Source: CAYGZA01 sp964354135
Lineage (GTDB): Bacteria > Planctomycetota > Planctomycetia > Pirellulales > Thermoguttaceae
Direction: 5' to 3'
Assembly (NCBI GenBank): GCA_964354135.1
Contig: CAYGZA010000035.1
Span: forward strand, 1-30,961
DNA length: 30,961 bases
The notes beneath the pieces are model-generated. The model was not told the DNA's origin, did no database searches, and worked only from the letters and a program-made list of their open reading frames with translations. Shown piece by piece: positions 18,301-21,708 of the stretch (the first letter of the stretch is position 1; each line of letters starts with the position of its first letter). The translations under genes were made by a program, and so were the position numbers.

Positions 18301-18613
18301 CCGACTCGGTCAACAGCGTGACGTTGCTCGCCTGCCAGCGGCGGTCGGTCAAGAGCGTGTCGCGAAAAGCCGTCGCATCGTCGTCGCGATAGCTCAGATC
18401 GAGCAGTGTTTGATAATTCGAGATCCCCACGACCACCGCGCGGCGGATCGAATCGTCGATGGCCAACAGAACCCGCTGCTCCAGCGGCTCCATGAGGTGT
18501 CGGCGGTGGCGGGTCAGACCCCCGAGGCGATTCCGGGCTCCACGCTCCTCTCCGGTCAGAAAACGACGCGCCACCTTACGCAGACCTTCCACGACCCCTG
18601 ACAGCTTACTCAT
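1..18613 (-). CDS. Giant multidomain surface protein (LEPR-XLL, caspase-like, PA14, beta-helix, Ig-like repeats), C-terminus outside window
   Basis: The frame runs open from an ATG at 18613 to the left edge, giving at least 6204 residues. GAGGTG lies 5 bases before the ATG and sets the start. Order: basic leader (1-40); MEPLEQRVLLA (41-51), matching the planctomycete LEPR-XLL motif; caspase-like fold in three pieces (about 50-205, 385-437, 822-875); 11 PA14-like modules (about 200-2330); MAM/jelly-roll-like domain (2380-2540); TIG-like domain (2542-2629); parallel beta-helix (2638-2990); about 27 Ig-like units (3003-6083); then a different Ig-like domain. In my reading there is one Cys, near residue 402. 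Frame checks near 9652 and at the left edge agree with no frameshift. By family knowledge such proteins are exported and act as adhesins or matrix proteins. The role here is inferred and the ligand is unknown. It is probably transcribed alone, from the promoter near 18.75 kb. Confidence 0.93.
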   Translation of the reverse strand, partial: MSKLSGVVEGLRKVARRFLTGEERGARNRLGGLTRHRRHLMEPLEQRVLLAIDDSIRRAVVVGISNYQTLLDLSYRDDDATAFRDTLLTDRRWQASNVTLLTESAATKSAIQTAIGNMAAATDSNDIAVVFFAGRGGHSTDVAPIDENANDDEYLAAYNSTSDYSTWIRDDEFRSWIAGIDEGQVSVFVDADYSGGVIADFGMTRDSGFAVTFYKAARDVPNLTVAEEIILDPALQSYTATEKAPVINYLNTSGAGNYGADRTFPSLTIGTDADYFVVQATSSVVIPTAGNWTFGVNSDDGFGFTLTGQGQTYNFSFPDGRGAADSLATFNIVQAGEYDLRLVYFEGSGGSEVEMFAAPGALTAFDAAQFDLVGDTANGGLEASVPGTRDDALMNVVGVAACGETQITREDSALGPAPGHSYFGHFLLEAMTSKVTDLDPIPTSAPGGPGLTVSYYKANTTLGTVDNQGVAEAILLDPARVTSSAAEIAPYVNYDGSVGNDAATRFRSNASAPFNVANRAFPSLTIGPDINDYVVEARGTVNIPTAGNWTFGVNSDDGFRLTLTRQGQVFTSAFLDPKGSSDVLATFNLPAAGEYDLNLTYFERSGGSQVEMFAAPGAFPSWNPARGRVESLTEAEAIIANANTWSWTASETSPVFNYLNTGAGAHYGSDRTFPGLTIGTDANDFVVKGEGTIRIPTTGVYTFGVNSDDGFGVTLTGGGQTYSFSYPGTKGESDVLGQFTLPAGDYQARVVFFDRSGGGSAEFFAAPGALSAFDPAVFDLVGDTANGGLEVPGNWAVTTYKAGPNLWRLVGDAAGGGLQSIASSGGAFWLSTEELRSYVNVRSRGFVDEWDGVNMRENTVFFDPNLGMEYDIFRAPTRGPTTSVIPVRMDPAGRTTGLTTTVYKAIGAVATVANAEAVIVDPFQQSWVQTATTPVVNFMNTGVPGQFQGFTTNVYKAVATPGFAVTNYKADTQPGLAVNYYKTGTPAFAVTNYKAWGGELTHLLVAQAFVLNPAIQAWTASETAATVNYVESGSGDSHYGGGRDFPGLNGAALDNYATVALGTVRIPTTGQYTFGVNSDDGFGVTLTKGTQTFSFSYPTPRGPADTLQTFTLEAGDYNAQFLFYEYGGGSEVEFFAAPGPFSAWDATNFDLVGDTANGGLEVPGRFAVTNYKAGPAPPAPLGTTVDDLTEAEMVIANPAYQLRAVTDTPATIDYFEVASGDGHYTTNRDFPGLSGQALDDYVVEARTTVNIPTAGNWTFGVNSDDGFGLTLTGRGQTYTMSFPGVRGPGDTLATFNIAEAGEYQARLVYFERGGGAEVELFAAPGAQSAWTAADFDLVGDVANGGLAVAIAGAGIADLAAAEAIIATPSQQRWTRIETAPTLNYVNTGGSANYAGDRTFPGLTIGTDSNEFVVQAGAEINIPSAGNWTFGVNSNEGFGLTITGHGQTFTRSFPGQRTAADTLATFNFPETGNYDLRLVYFENTGESEVELFAAPGNLAAFDPALFDLVGDTAAGGLVVSPAGRPPLIDLATAEALIATPSRQLWAQSETAPVINYLNTGGGANYAADRTFPGLTIGTDVDDFAVEVKAVVYFPSAGDWTIAVNSDEGFSWTLTGYGNTFADSVPGQRLPTDSLKLINIPINKAGAYTLRLVYFERLGGSEVELFAAPGNLSAFDPAVFDLIGDTANGGLLAWVPGQPLVMDVDVAESVIPGFNVNFYKANVSVGNLATADQVIADPTKQSYKAFEKRPVINYLDTGGSGRFAADLTLPTQNIGTNVDNFVVEATGSIVIPSAGTWTFVVNSDDGFRLSIPGATFTAAYGTAGTTFSGNSLWLDAGRGVADSLGVVNFPAAGTYPVRLVHWDGGSGGAVELFAVRGTFRTYSAGVGTVDSLDAAESVIANPAAQAWTASETSPVFNYLNTGAGAHYGSDRTFPGLVIGTDANDFVAKAEGIVRIPTTGVYTFGVNSDDGFGVTLTGGGNTYSFSFPGTRGESDTLAQFTLAAGDYQARVVSFARSGGDSAEFFAAPGAYTAWDATNFDLVGDTANGGLEVPGNWAVTVYKAGTSNLWRLVGDSAIGGIAVASPSQLAWTERATAPTINYLNTGGAGNYANDWTVPGLTIGTNTNDYVIESTTNVYIPTTGQYTFGVNSDEGYKLTLYGTGGPFTSTVWGRRTTPADTLATFSLTAGNYFLRLVHFDRSGGSEVELFAAPGALGAFDPAVFDLVGDTANGGLRVGYPTAPAGLVYNDTAFPGTTIGTNVDDFVTLVTGILHVPAAGNWSFAVNSDEGYFLRLRGEANTFSRTIDGLRTPANTINVWNFARAGDFELRLLSYDRTGGSELELYAAQGNFTTFAATTNWRLVGDTANGGLPVTLHGTGWDYGDPLGLGGGGQLDGFAAPDPNDGRSGNVAYGFNFNGNYPRMTSAQYLTTVPIDLDTNDDGVGDYVGTRARFYRWLGVEDRTRDTASVQVSTNGTTWTTVWANYDLNYSDTGLSDTSWVLVDYDISAIADNQPAVYLRWQMGPSDFFGYFAGWNLDDIEVRGFVKGNAPTLTAINPSVAQINRTLENATVDGTNFREGTRVRITRTGFPTIWADEVIVNSATQMTFDLNLNGVAPGLWNVEVVTPEGQVATLVDGLRLARERYYVNDGSTTSDVWATAVGNDANDGRSAAAPKATVQSVLDTYDLESGDVIYIDTGTYGLTANIALGAADSGSSVWPVDFLASPYGVTINRGDTTAGAFGISIDAAYVSFATVTSSKFSSVAQRWMNVTGAYDGIRVAGDYVTLTKVDASANVDAAILITGATTDHVTLENILARGTTDAAAGAGIKIVDADYVTVRNSTATGNAKYGVYLTGSDNVTFRNNVVWANGAGAYDVYVASAIAGASSNYNDLYVTGGANVGYHPLAGDLPTLAAWQALGVDANSISKDPRFANAAGGDFHVLSNGGRYDPALGLPPSAAGAWVIDSRTSPVIDKGDPASAFALESSPNGSRVNMGAYANSEQASRTDTSNPALTSYTLVADTGVSNSDKQTNDTTPVLTFVFSEVIVGTNADVVVTDPTGDPVAPDSIAGWDSNTLVITFSTPLVEDGQYTVRLKGTIRDTYGNPLNGGTDLPQNFTLDTHGPRVAAYSLATDGGPSASDEITNDATPVLTFVFDEVVYGANSDVTVTDPTGDPVAPDSIAGWGTNTLVITISTALVEEGQYTVRLRGTGVTPIHDEFDYALNDGADQVEHFTLHFSIPTLDSYALADDTGISSTDFLTADTTPTLTFGFSEAIYGSAADVIVRDPTGDPVSPNSIMGWGTSTLTAAFTTPLVENGQYSITLKATPPLYDIGGNALNGGVDQVRNFTLDTQGPTVASYTLDQDTGIPNDKITYDTTPVATIVFSELVRGSNADVRVQDPHGVVFSPDSISGWNTNTLTINFSTALVEDGQYTITLKGTTTILDNAGNALNNGADEVLHFTVDREFPTLASYSLVDDRGPSASDEITNDTTPVLTFVFSEAVYGTAADVIVTDPTGDPVTPGSITGFGTATLTVGLTVAENGQYTVTLKGTTTIADLAGNALNGGADEVQHFTLDTVAPTVTSYSLASDTGSSASDQNTNDTTPVLTFGFSEAIYGAAGDVTVRDPSGDLIAPDSIAGFGSSTLTLTFSTPLSENGEYTVTLKGTATIIDIGGNALNGGSDEVRHFTLDTQGPRVASYFLTDDRGPSSSDEITNDSTPVLTFMFDEPVFGTNADVTVKNPSNVTISPDSISGWGTGTLTITFSTPLTAQGQYTVTLKGTATIRDEFGYALNDGADEVQHFTIDTVVPTLNTYSLADDTGVSTADQVTSDTTPVLTFGFSEAVYGANSDVTVRAPSGATIAPDSLAGWSTSTLTLTFSTPLSENGEYTVTLKGTATIIDIGGNALGGGVDQIRHFTVDTVGPTVASYALVDDTGISNSDEVTKDSTPILTFVFNEVIRGTDADVTVRAPSGATIAPDGIAGWDTNTLTLTFSTALTEQGQYTVTLKGTATITDTAGNALNGGSDQVEHFTLDTVVPSIGSYSLADDRGPSSADQVTNDATPVLTFVFSEVIHGTDADVTVKAPSGATITPDGIAGWGTDTLTLTFSTALAEQGEYTVTLKGTATITDAAGNALNGGADEVQHFTLETVAPNMTGFTFVEDTGESGSDRVTYDATPELTYTFDDVVYGTAADVIVTDYLGNPATPVITGWGTSTLVLTFSPALTVQGQYTVTLKGTSTITDLAGNPIDGGADIVRQFTLDTVAPAFIGYYLVTDTGISNNDQLTYDTTPQLVFGLAENVYGNNSSIEVLDPDGIAVTPNLISFGVKKVEVYFFATSALTKNGQYTVVLRGTGASPIRDTAGNLLNGGTDSLRYFTLDTVAPTVTGYTLADDTGISSADGLTNDATPRMTFTFTEVIRGSNADVIVTDPTGDPVVPNSITGWNTTTLVITISTPLTENGEYTVRLDGTGTPRVTDTAGNALGGGVDDVRHFTLDSVGPTVTSYSLVVDTGVPGDQVTSDTTPELTFVFNEVIYGADADLTVTDPSGDPIAPDAITGWGTDTVVVTFSTPLSEHGEYTVTLKGTATIRDAAGNALNGGSDDVRHFSVVVGGPTVTSYSLADDRGPSSSDQVTNDMTPVLTYVFSVPVFGVNSDVVITGPTGSGVTPDSIAGWGTNTVTITFSTALTTQGQYTVTLKQTILDGAGNPLNGGFDDVRHFTVETTAPGLSTYVLVNDTGVSGTDKITSDTTPELTFTFSEAVYGTAADVIVTGPTGLPVTPDSITGWGTSTLVVGLSTPLTLNGVYTVRLKGTATITDLAGNPIDGGADIVRQFTLDTVAPAFIGYYLVTDTGISNNDQLTYDTTPQLVFGLAENVYGNNSSIEVLDPDGIAVTPNLISFGVKKVEVYFFATSALTKNGQYTVVLRGTGASPIRDTAGNLLNGGTDSLRYFTLDTVAPTVTGYTLADDTGISSADGLTNDATPRMTFTFTEVIRGSNADVIVTDPTGDPVVPNSITGWNTTTLVITISTPLTENGEYTVRLDGTGTPRVTDTAGNPLGGGADEVRHFTLDTQGPTVGSYSLVEDTGQFANDQITQDTTPVLTFVFNEVVYGADSDVTVRAPSGAVVAPDGIAGWGSDTLTITFSTALAEEGQYTVTLKGTTTIRDAAGNALNGGTNEVRHFTVDNTIPFAVGYAIVDDTGVSSTDAITKDDTPSIVVSFNEPVYGTDASITATDPSGDPVIPGSITGWGTTTLTIAFTTPLTEQGVYTGTLHGALIHDAAGNLLFGGIDIPGTLTLDTVAPTATSYSLVTDDGVSGNDQISSDSTPELTFAFSEAIYGTNADVTVLDPTGDPVTPDSIAGFGTSTLTITISTPLVEEGQYTVTLKGTATVTDLAGNAVNGGVDEVRHFTYDTHGPVVTSYSLTEDRGASSSDQLTNDTTPVLTFVFDEAVFGTTADVTVTDPTGDPVTPDSIAGWGTSTLAITISTPLVEQGEYTVTLKGTATITDTAGNALNGGSDEVRHFRLDLQGPTLTSYSLVTDSGASDSDEITSDPTPVLTFVFSEVVFGTNADVSVTDPTGDPVVPSSISGWSTDTLTITISTPLVEEGQYTVTLKGTATIRDTAGNALNNGADEVQHFTYDVHGPFVSSYALIDDTGDPTDKITGDATPNLIFSFTEAVFGGDLAVVVNSPSGATIVPDSIAGWGTGTLSLGFSTPLTQQGQYTVTLKGAADPRITDVAGNALNDGADDIRRFTLDSIAPTVTSYSLVDDTGASNSDQITSDATPVLTVRFSEVIYGSSADVGVLDPSGDPIAPSSITGFGTNRLTITFSTALVEQGQYTVTLKGTTTIADLAGNALNGGVDDVRYFTYDADGPVVTGYSLAEDRGISSGDQLTNDTTPVLTFVFNEAVFGTAADVTIADPTGDPVVADSIDGWGTGTLAITISTPLTEQGEYTVTLKGTATIRDAAGNPLNGGSNEVRHFTLETQAPTVTSYTLVTDTGQSSSDQITTDSTPELTFVFSEAVYGTGADVTVKAPSGATVALGSVTGWGTTAIIIIGGAPLAEQGQYTVTLKGTATITDAAGNALNGGADEVRHFTWDTTAPVADIINVVPDPRTSAVTSIDIVFTNGPPGPGEPVYGLDKADLALTRNAVPVSLASATLTTADNITWTLGNLSGITGMLVGGTTTNYLLTLTAAGSGITDAAGNALTANASDAWQLNPA
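3543..4200 (-). repeat. 658-bp direct repeat, copy A (identical to 5259-5916)
   Basis: By eye this stretch is identical to 5259-5916, offset 1716 bases, which equals five Ig-like units. Similarity continues left to about 3496 with two mismatches, and ends sharply at 4200/5916. It covers most of one unit and all of the next, atypical one (GNNSSIEVLDPDG, VKKVEVYFF). Other units in the array are much more diverged, so this copy is recent or kept alike by gene conversion. Confidence 0.9.
5259..5916 (-). repeat. 658-bp direct repeat, copy B (identical to 3543-4200)
   Basis: Partner of the copy at 3543-4200, with three unrelated-at-DNA-level Ig-like units between the two. Because the spacing is a whole number of units, recombination between the copies would keep the frame and remove or add 572 residues. 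Confidence 0.9.
9640..10700 (-). other. Right-handed parallel beta-helix (pectate-lyase-like) domain of the giant protein
   Basis: Residues about 2638-2990 start with YYVNDGS and GNDANDGRSAAAPKATVQS, the usual opening of secreted DUF1565/NosD-like beta-helix domains, then GDVIYIDTGTY. Short coils follow, such as DYVTLTKV, DHVTLENI, DYVTVRNST and DNVTFRNNVVW, spaced about 20-25 residues, which is one helical turn each. The end (SPVIDKGDP, then RVNMGAYAN) is the common closing motif. The fold suggests polysaccharide binding or a structural role. I see no clear catalytic lyase residues. Confidence 0.75.
10728..11478 (-). other. MAM/jelly-roll-like and TIG/IPT-like domains of the giant protein
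   Basis: Residues about 2380-2540 contain YGFNFNGNYP, VQVSTNGTTWTTVW, VYLRWQMGPSD and end in WNLDDIEVRGF, the layout of MAM or other concanavalin-like jelly-roll domains. A DTNDDGVGD stretch near residue 2430 is acidic and could bind calcium. Residues about 2542-2629 (PTLTAINPS, then VDGTNFREGTRVRI, then LWNVEVVTPEG) match the TIG/IPT immunoglobulin-like fold. These domains separate the PA14 array from the beta-helix. The assignments rest on motif recognition only. Confidence 0.6.
11640..17995 (-). repeat. Array of 11 PA14-like modules
   Basis: Eleven modules share a first strand like FAVTxYKA, then VINYLNTGG, PGLTIGTD, a core FGVNSDDGF, an LRLVYFERSGGSEVELF strand and usually DLVGDTANGGL. 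This is the PA14 fold, which often binds carbohydrate. Cores lie near 17718, 16947, 16492, 15378, 14822, 14313, 13798, 13208, 12718, 12175 and 11770. The acidic pair in the core, which binds calcium in fungal PA14 adhesins, is Asp-Asp in seven, Asp-Glu in three (13798, 12175, 11770) and Asn-Glu in one (14313). The modules near 16492 and 12718 are very alike at DNA level (about 12450-12900 against 16224-16674, offset 3774), so they are recent copies. Sugar or calcium binding is inferred from the family. Confidence 0.85.
15627..15766 (-). repeat. Four tandem copies of the PA14 first-strand motif (12-13 residues each)
   Basis: Inside the giant gene the frame reads four successive short units, FTTNVYKA, FAVTNYKA, LAVNYYKT and FAVTNYKA, each followed by a short linker such as VATPG, DTQPG or GTPA. 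The period is 36-39 bases. The same motif occurs once at the start of most PA14 modules elsewhere in the protein, where it matches the first strand of the fold. Here it is repeated without the rest of the module. It could be a remnant of collapsed modules or a local expansion. Confidence 0.8.
15985..18494 (-). other. LEPR-XLL motif and split, degenerate caspase-like (C14) domain
   Basis: Domain region of the giant protein. Residues 41-51 carry the LEPR-XLL-type motif. Residues ~57-205 look like a caspase p20 subunit: a first strand RRAVVVGISNYQ, then VVFFAG-R135-GGH, where the family has GHG, and then D190-A-D192-Y-S-G-G, where the family has DAC(H/Y)SGG. The catalytic His and Cys positions are therefore Arg and Asp. 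Residues ~385-437 (NVVGVAACGE, then GHSYFGHFLLEAM) resemble the strand and helix following the catalytic Cys. Residues ~822-875 (FWLSTEELRSYV, then VFFDP) resemble the end of such domains. PA14 modules lie between the three pieces. The p20 assignment is firm. The second piece is likely, and the third rests on weak similarity. Confidence 0.72.
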
Positions 18614-18618
18614 CGCAA

Positions 18619-18624
18619 CACCTC
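18619..18624 (-). promoter_or_regulatory. Ribosome binding site of the giant gene
   Basis: On the minus strand GAGGTG lies 5 bases before the ATG at 18613. It decides the start, because it precedes the basic leader and LEPR-XLL motif at the expected distance. Confidence 0.65.
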
Positions 18625-18743
18625 GCGAGTTCAAGAATGCGCGAACAAAAGAAGGTATGAGAACGCCTTTCGCCGCTGGCGGGCGAGACGCCCAAAATCC
18701 TCCGGTATAATGCCCTTTGCGACCACCCGAGGTCGCGATGTCT

Positions 18744-18772
18744 CTTGTAACCTCCCGGTAAATCAATGTCAA
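18744..18772 (-). promoter_or_regulatory. Candidate sigma-70-type promoter of the giant gene
   Basis: On the minus strand TTGACA (18772-18767) is followed by a 17-base spacer and TACAAG (18749-18744). The -35 is a perfect consensus, the -10 matches 4 of 6. It would give a leader of about 120 bases before the ATG at 18613. Promoter consensus in planctomycetes is poorly defined, so this stays a candidate. Confidence 0.45.
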
Positions 18773-19280
18773 GCATTTTGCCCCCAATTGCCCCAGCCGG
18801 CCCGAAAGCCCTCCCGCGGACCGATTGCCTCCCTGCTTTTCCCGCGCCCCGAAACGCGCCCGAAATACGCACTCAACCCGCCGGCCTCATGGACAAACCG
18901 GTAGAACAGGGGGGAACCCGATCCGGCATGACCCAAGACAAGCTCGCGCTTCACGCGTCGGCATCGCCAGCGGCGGGCCCGCGCTCGGCGCCCCGCCCCA
19001 ATTGCAGCCGAAGTACAAGAATTGCAGGAAGTTACACCCCGTGGTCCGGTCGGGGGAAGGTGGTCCGTTTACCCTCACTCCCACCGGCGTCCGACCGCCG
19101 GCCAATCCCCGGCGCCCGAAACCTATCTCCCTGCTTCGGTCCTTGACCCCACCATGCCCATGTGGGGTATTCACCGCTATTGGCCGGGTGTTTACCGCAC
19201 CCCCACGCAAGCCGGCCCCCGGGCCGAATGCCGGGGCCTCCTTCGCGCCTCGTCCCGTGCCTCTGGGCTCTCGCTCCTGC

Positions 19281-20168
19281 TCAGCCGATCCACCGCACGA
19301 TCTTCTCCAGGCCGATCCTCGCGGCCCGGTCGAGGTTCTCTTCCGATCCGCCACCGCGCAGAGGGGAACACATTTCATACGCCACGTAGCCGTCGAAGCC
19401 ACCCTCGCGGAGCCCGGCGAAGAAGCCCTCCAGGTCCAGAAAACCCTCGCCCAGCGGAACGGCGCGGACCATGTCCTCCAGGCGGCGATAGTTCACCAAG
19501 CCCGGGAGGTACGCGTATCGCGGCAGCCGCACGTAGTCGGCCAGCGTGGTCTGCACCATCCGCGAGGCCAATCGACGCGCGCAGGCCCGCAGGTCCTCGC
19601 CCATGAGCGCCGGCGCCCAGGGGTCGAACATCGCCCGGCAGTTCGGATGCCCCACGTCGTCGAGGAACTCCACGTAGCCGTCCACTCCCACGCCAACGTC
19701 GTGGTGGTTCTGCACGCCGAGGATCGCACCGCAATCGGCAGCCGCCTGGGCGCACTCCCGCACCGCCCGGACGGAGAGGTCCCAGTCCCGCTGGCCGCCC
19801 TCCAACTCGGTGGCGTACCCGGTGAAGATCCGAACGATTTTCGCCCCGAGCTTCCGGGCCAGCTCGGCCAATCGGCGGACGTAGGCAACCTGGATTTCGA
19901 CCGAAGGGATCTCCGTGTCCCGGCCGAGGGTGAAATTCGTGTAGCCGGCGATCGTGGCAATCTCGACCCCGACCGCTAGCGCCGTTTCGCGGATCTCATG
20001 GAGTTGGACATCGGTCGTGTCGAGGATCGAGAGGTGCGGCCGCTTGCCCATCAGCTCAACGGCCCGGTAGCCCAGCCCGGCCGCCTTCCGGATGAAGGCC
20101 GGCAAGTCCAGCCGGTGCTGGCCCCACAGCCCGGCATAGCTCACGGAAAATAGTGCGGGGGTCATCAT
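19281..20168 (-). CDS. Sugar phosphate isomerase/epimerase-like TIM-barrel protein
   Basis: The 295-residue protein matches the xylose isomerase-like TIM barrel (AP_endonuc_2 family), usually 260-300 residues and metal-dependent. Visible family features are the first strand PALFSVSYAGLWG, E38 in the second strand, NHHD at 154-157, FDPW with D182 where the metal-binding Asp is expected, and YEMC with E265 at the end of the barrel. Where many members have Glu before the NH of strand five, this one has Gln153 (VQNHHD), so the metal site may differ or belong to a subfamily. It starts 13 bases after the GT-C-like gene and is probably the last gene of that operon. Two ATGs are in tandem (20168, 20165) and neither has a clear Shine-Dalgarno. 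The substrate cannot be read from sequence. Confidence 0.85.
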   Translation of the reverse strand: MMTPALFSVSYAGLWGQHRLDLPAFIRKAAGLGYRAVELMGKRPHLSILDTTDVQLHEIRETALAVGVEIATIAGYTNFTLGRDTEIPSVEIQVAYVRRLAELARKLGAKIVRIFTGYATELEGGQRDWDLSVRAVRECAQAAADCGAILGVQNHHDVGVGVDGYVEFLDDVGHPNCRAMFDPWAPALMGEDLRACARRLASRMVQTTLADYVRLPRYAYLPGLVNYRRLEDMVRAVPLGEGFLDLEGFFAGLREGGFDGYVAYEMCSPLRGGGSEENLDRAARIGLEKIVRWIG

Positions 20169-20181
20169 CGTCTGTCGGCCG

Positions 20182-21708
20182 CTAGTGGTTCAGCCAATTG
20201 TAGATCCACGGGTGCGTCCACGGGTTCCAGGTCGGATAGCCGGCCGAGAGCGCGGAGATCGCCAGCATCGCCAGGGCGACGGCACGCGTCCAGGGCCGCT
20301 TGGCCGCGGCATCGGCCGCGGGGAGCATCGCCACGAGCCATAGCGGCGCCAACCAGAACATCCAGCGGAAACCGCTCGTCATGCCGCCGTAGTTTCGGTC
20401 CTCGGGCCTCGCCACCCCGATGTAGAACACCAGACACGCCAACGACACCGCCGCGATCAACAGGGCCAGGTGCCGCAGCCGGCGGTCTTCCGGCCTCGCC
20501 AGCCACCACGTCAATCCCCAGAGACTGAGGATCCACACCGGGGTCAGCGAAAAGATCCCGTGATGGCCGATCAGCACGTGGAACGCATACACCGCCCGCG
20601 ACGGCTCCCCCCGGTCGATGTCGCTCATTGCCTCCCTGTTTTCCGAGTGCCAGTAGCTCGGCCGGGTCCGCCCGTCGCGCTCGTACGTGTACTCGTACCA
20701 GTTGTCTTCCGGATCGGTGGCGCTGCGGTGCGCGTAGGGGGGCCAGAGGCTCTCGTGGGCGATCCAGTTCGTTCCGAAGAACCCCGCGGCGACCACCGCC
20801 GCCGCAGGGAGGTAGATGGCCAGCGTTTTCCAGGGCGCCTTCCAGAGCAGGGCGGCCGTAAGCGCCGCCAGCAGCGACAGGGCCGGCAGCTCGTCGGCCG
20901 CGGCAAAGGCGGCAGCCAGGCCCGCGATCGCAAAGTACCTCGCCCGCCGTTGGCCGTCGAACCAGATCCGCACCGCAGCGTCTACCGCGACGATTGCCGC
21001 CACCGCCGCCACCAGGTGATTGTTCAGCACCACGGCAAACGTCGTCAGGAACGTGCCGAACGCGGCCGCCGCCGTCACGAACAGGCGTCCCCAGTCGCTC
21101 GCGCCGAACCGCTCCACCAGCCGGACCACCATCCAGAAGTAAACCAGGAGCAATCCCACGTTGACCAGAACCAGCATGAACCGCCCGATCGCGTACGGGT
21201 GCGTCCCCAGCGTCGCCCCGGTCGCGCGGTGGATAATCCAGTACGGGCCCGCCAAGAGCGTGGCCAACAGCGGCGGTTTGCTGGAATAGAGGCGGCCGCC
21301 GTGCTTCACCATGTCGATCGTGTCCCAGAGGGGCTCCTGGACCACCTTGTCGATCGCATAGGGGGCCCCTGCGACCCGCATCTCCGGTTCCACCAGCGCC
21401 CGGACCGTACACCAGCGGCTCCGGTCGTTGGCGCTGAGGAATGGCCGGCGGAGCCGGACCTTCTCCTGCCACTCCTCTTCGCGGAGCTTCAACTGCGCGG
21501 CGATTTCCGCGGGCGCAAGCCCTTCCTTCTTGAGCGCGGCGCGCAGGTCCTGGCGCAGTTTGTCCTTCCGCTGCTTTTCGACGTGCAGCATGTCGACCGA
21601 ATCGACGGCGAAGATCCGCCCCAGCACGATGCCCACGCCGGCAACGGCCAGGATCCAGCACGTATTTCGGCGGAGATGTGAGACCGCAGTGTCGGCGGGC
21701 AGATTCAT
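20182..21708 (-). CDS. Multi-pass membrane protein, GT-C glycosyltransferase-like (family 39/ArnT style)
   Basis: The 508-residue protein has one N-terminal membrane segment (about 16-36), a charged helical stretch (44-88) rich in Lys, Arg and Glu, then a soluble loop and roughly nine more hydrophobic segments. The loop has ANDRSRWCTVRALVE, DTIDMVKHGG and LYSSKPPLL. The last resembles the KPPL motif after the first large loop of GT-C enzymes, which transfer sugars from polyprenyl phosphate on the outer face of the membrane. The ATG at 21708 overlaps the stop of the preceding glycosyltransferase as ATGA, which supports the start and coupled translation. With the neighbouring GT2 enzyme and flippase-like protein, a lipid-linked sugar pathway is likely. 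GT-C membership is inferred from one motif and topology. The acceptor is unknown. Confidence 0.7.
   Translation of the reverse strand: MNLPADTAVSHLRRNTCWILAVAGVGIVLGRIFAVDSVDMLHVEKQRKDKLRQDLRAALKKEGLAPAEIAAQLKLREEEWQEKVRLRRPFLSANDRSRWCTVRALVEPEMRVAGAPYAIDKVVQEPLWDTIDMVKHGGRLYSSKPPLLATLLAGPYWIIHRATGATLGTHPYAIGRFMLVLVNVGLLLVYFWMVVRLVERFGASDWGRLFVTAAAAFGTFLTTFAVVLNNHLVAAVAAIVAVDAAVRIWFDGQRRARYFAIAGLAAAFAAADELPALSLLAALTAALLWKAPWKTLAIYLPAAAVVAAGFFGTNWIAHESLWPPYAHRSATDPEDNWYEYTYERDGRTRPSYWHSENREAMSDIDRGEPSRAVYAFHVLIGHHGIFSLTPVWILSLWGLTWWLARPEDRRLRHLALLIAAVSLACLVFYIGVARPEDRNYGGMTSGFRWMFWLAPLWLVAMLPAADAAAKRPWTRAVALAMLAISALSAGYPTWNPWTHPWIYNWLNH

Larger units (their letters stand above)
18614..19280. 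other. Intergenic region between the sugar operon and the giant gene
   Basis: About 670 bases with no convincing gene. Apart from the promoter and ribosome binding site listed separately, I see only a GC-rich imperfect inverted repeat at about 19211-19238 (GGCCCC and GGGGCC arms), 40-70 bases after the isomerase stop. It could end transcription of the sugar operon but has no clear T-run. The frames crossing this stretch on both strands lack recognisable motifs. Confidence 0.5.

Noticed and set aside
18606..18872. 88-residue minus-strand open frame before the giant gene
   Set aside because: It covers the candidate promoter and leader, overlaps the giant gene's start in another frame and shows no motif.
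18825..19979. 384-residue plus-strand open frame
   Set aside because: It overlaps the well-supported isomerase on the other strand and is Arg/Pro-rich without motifs.
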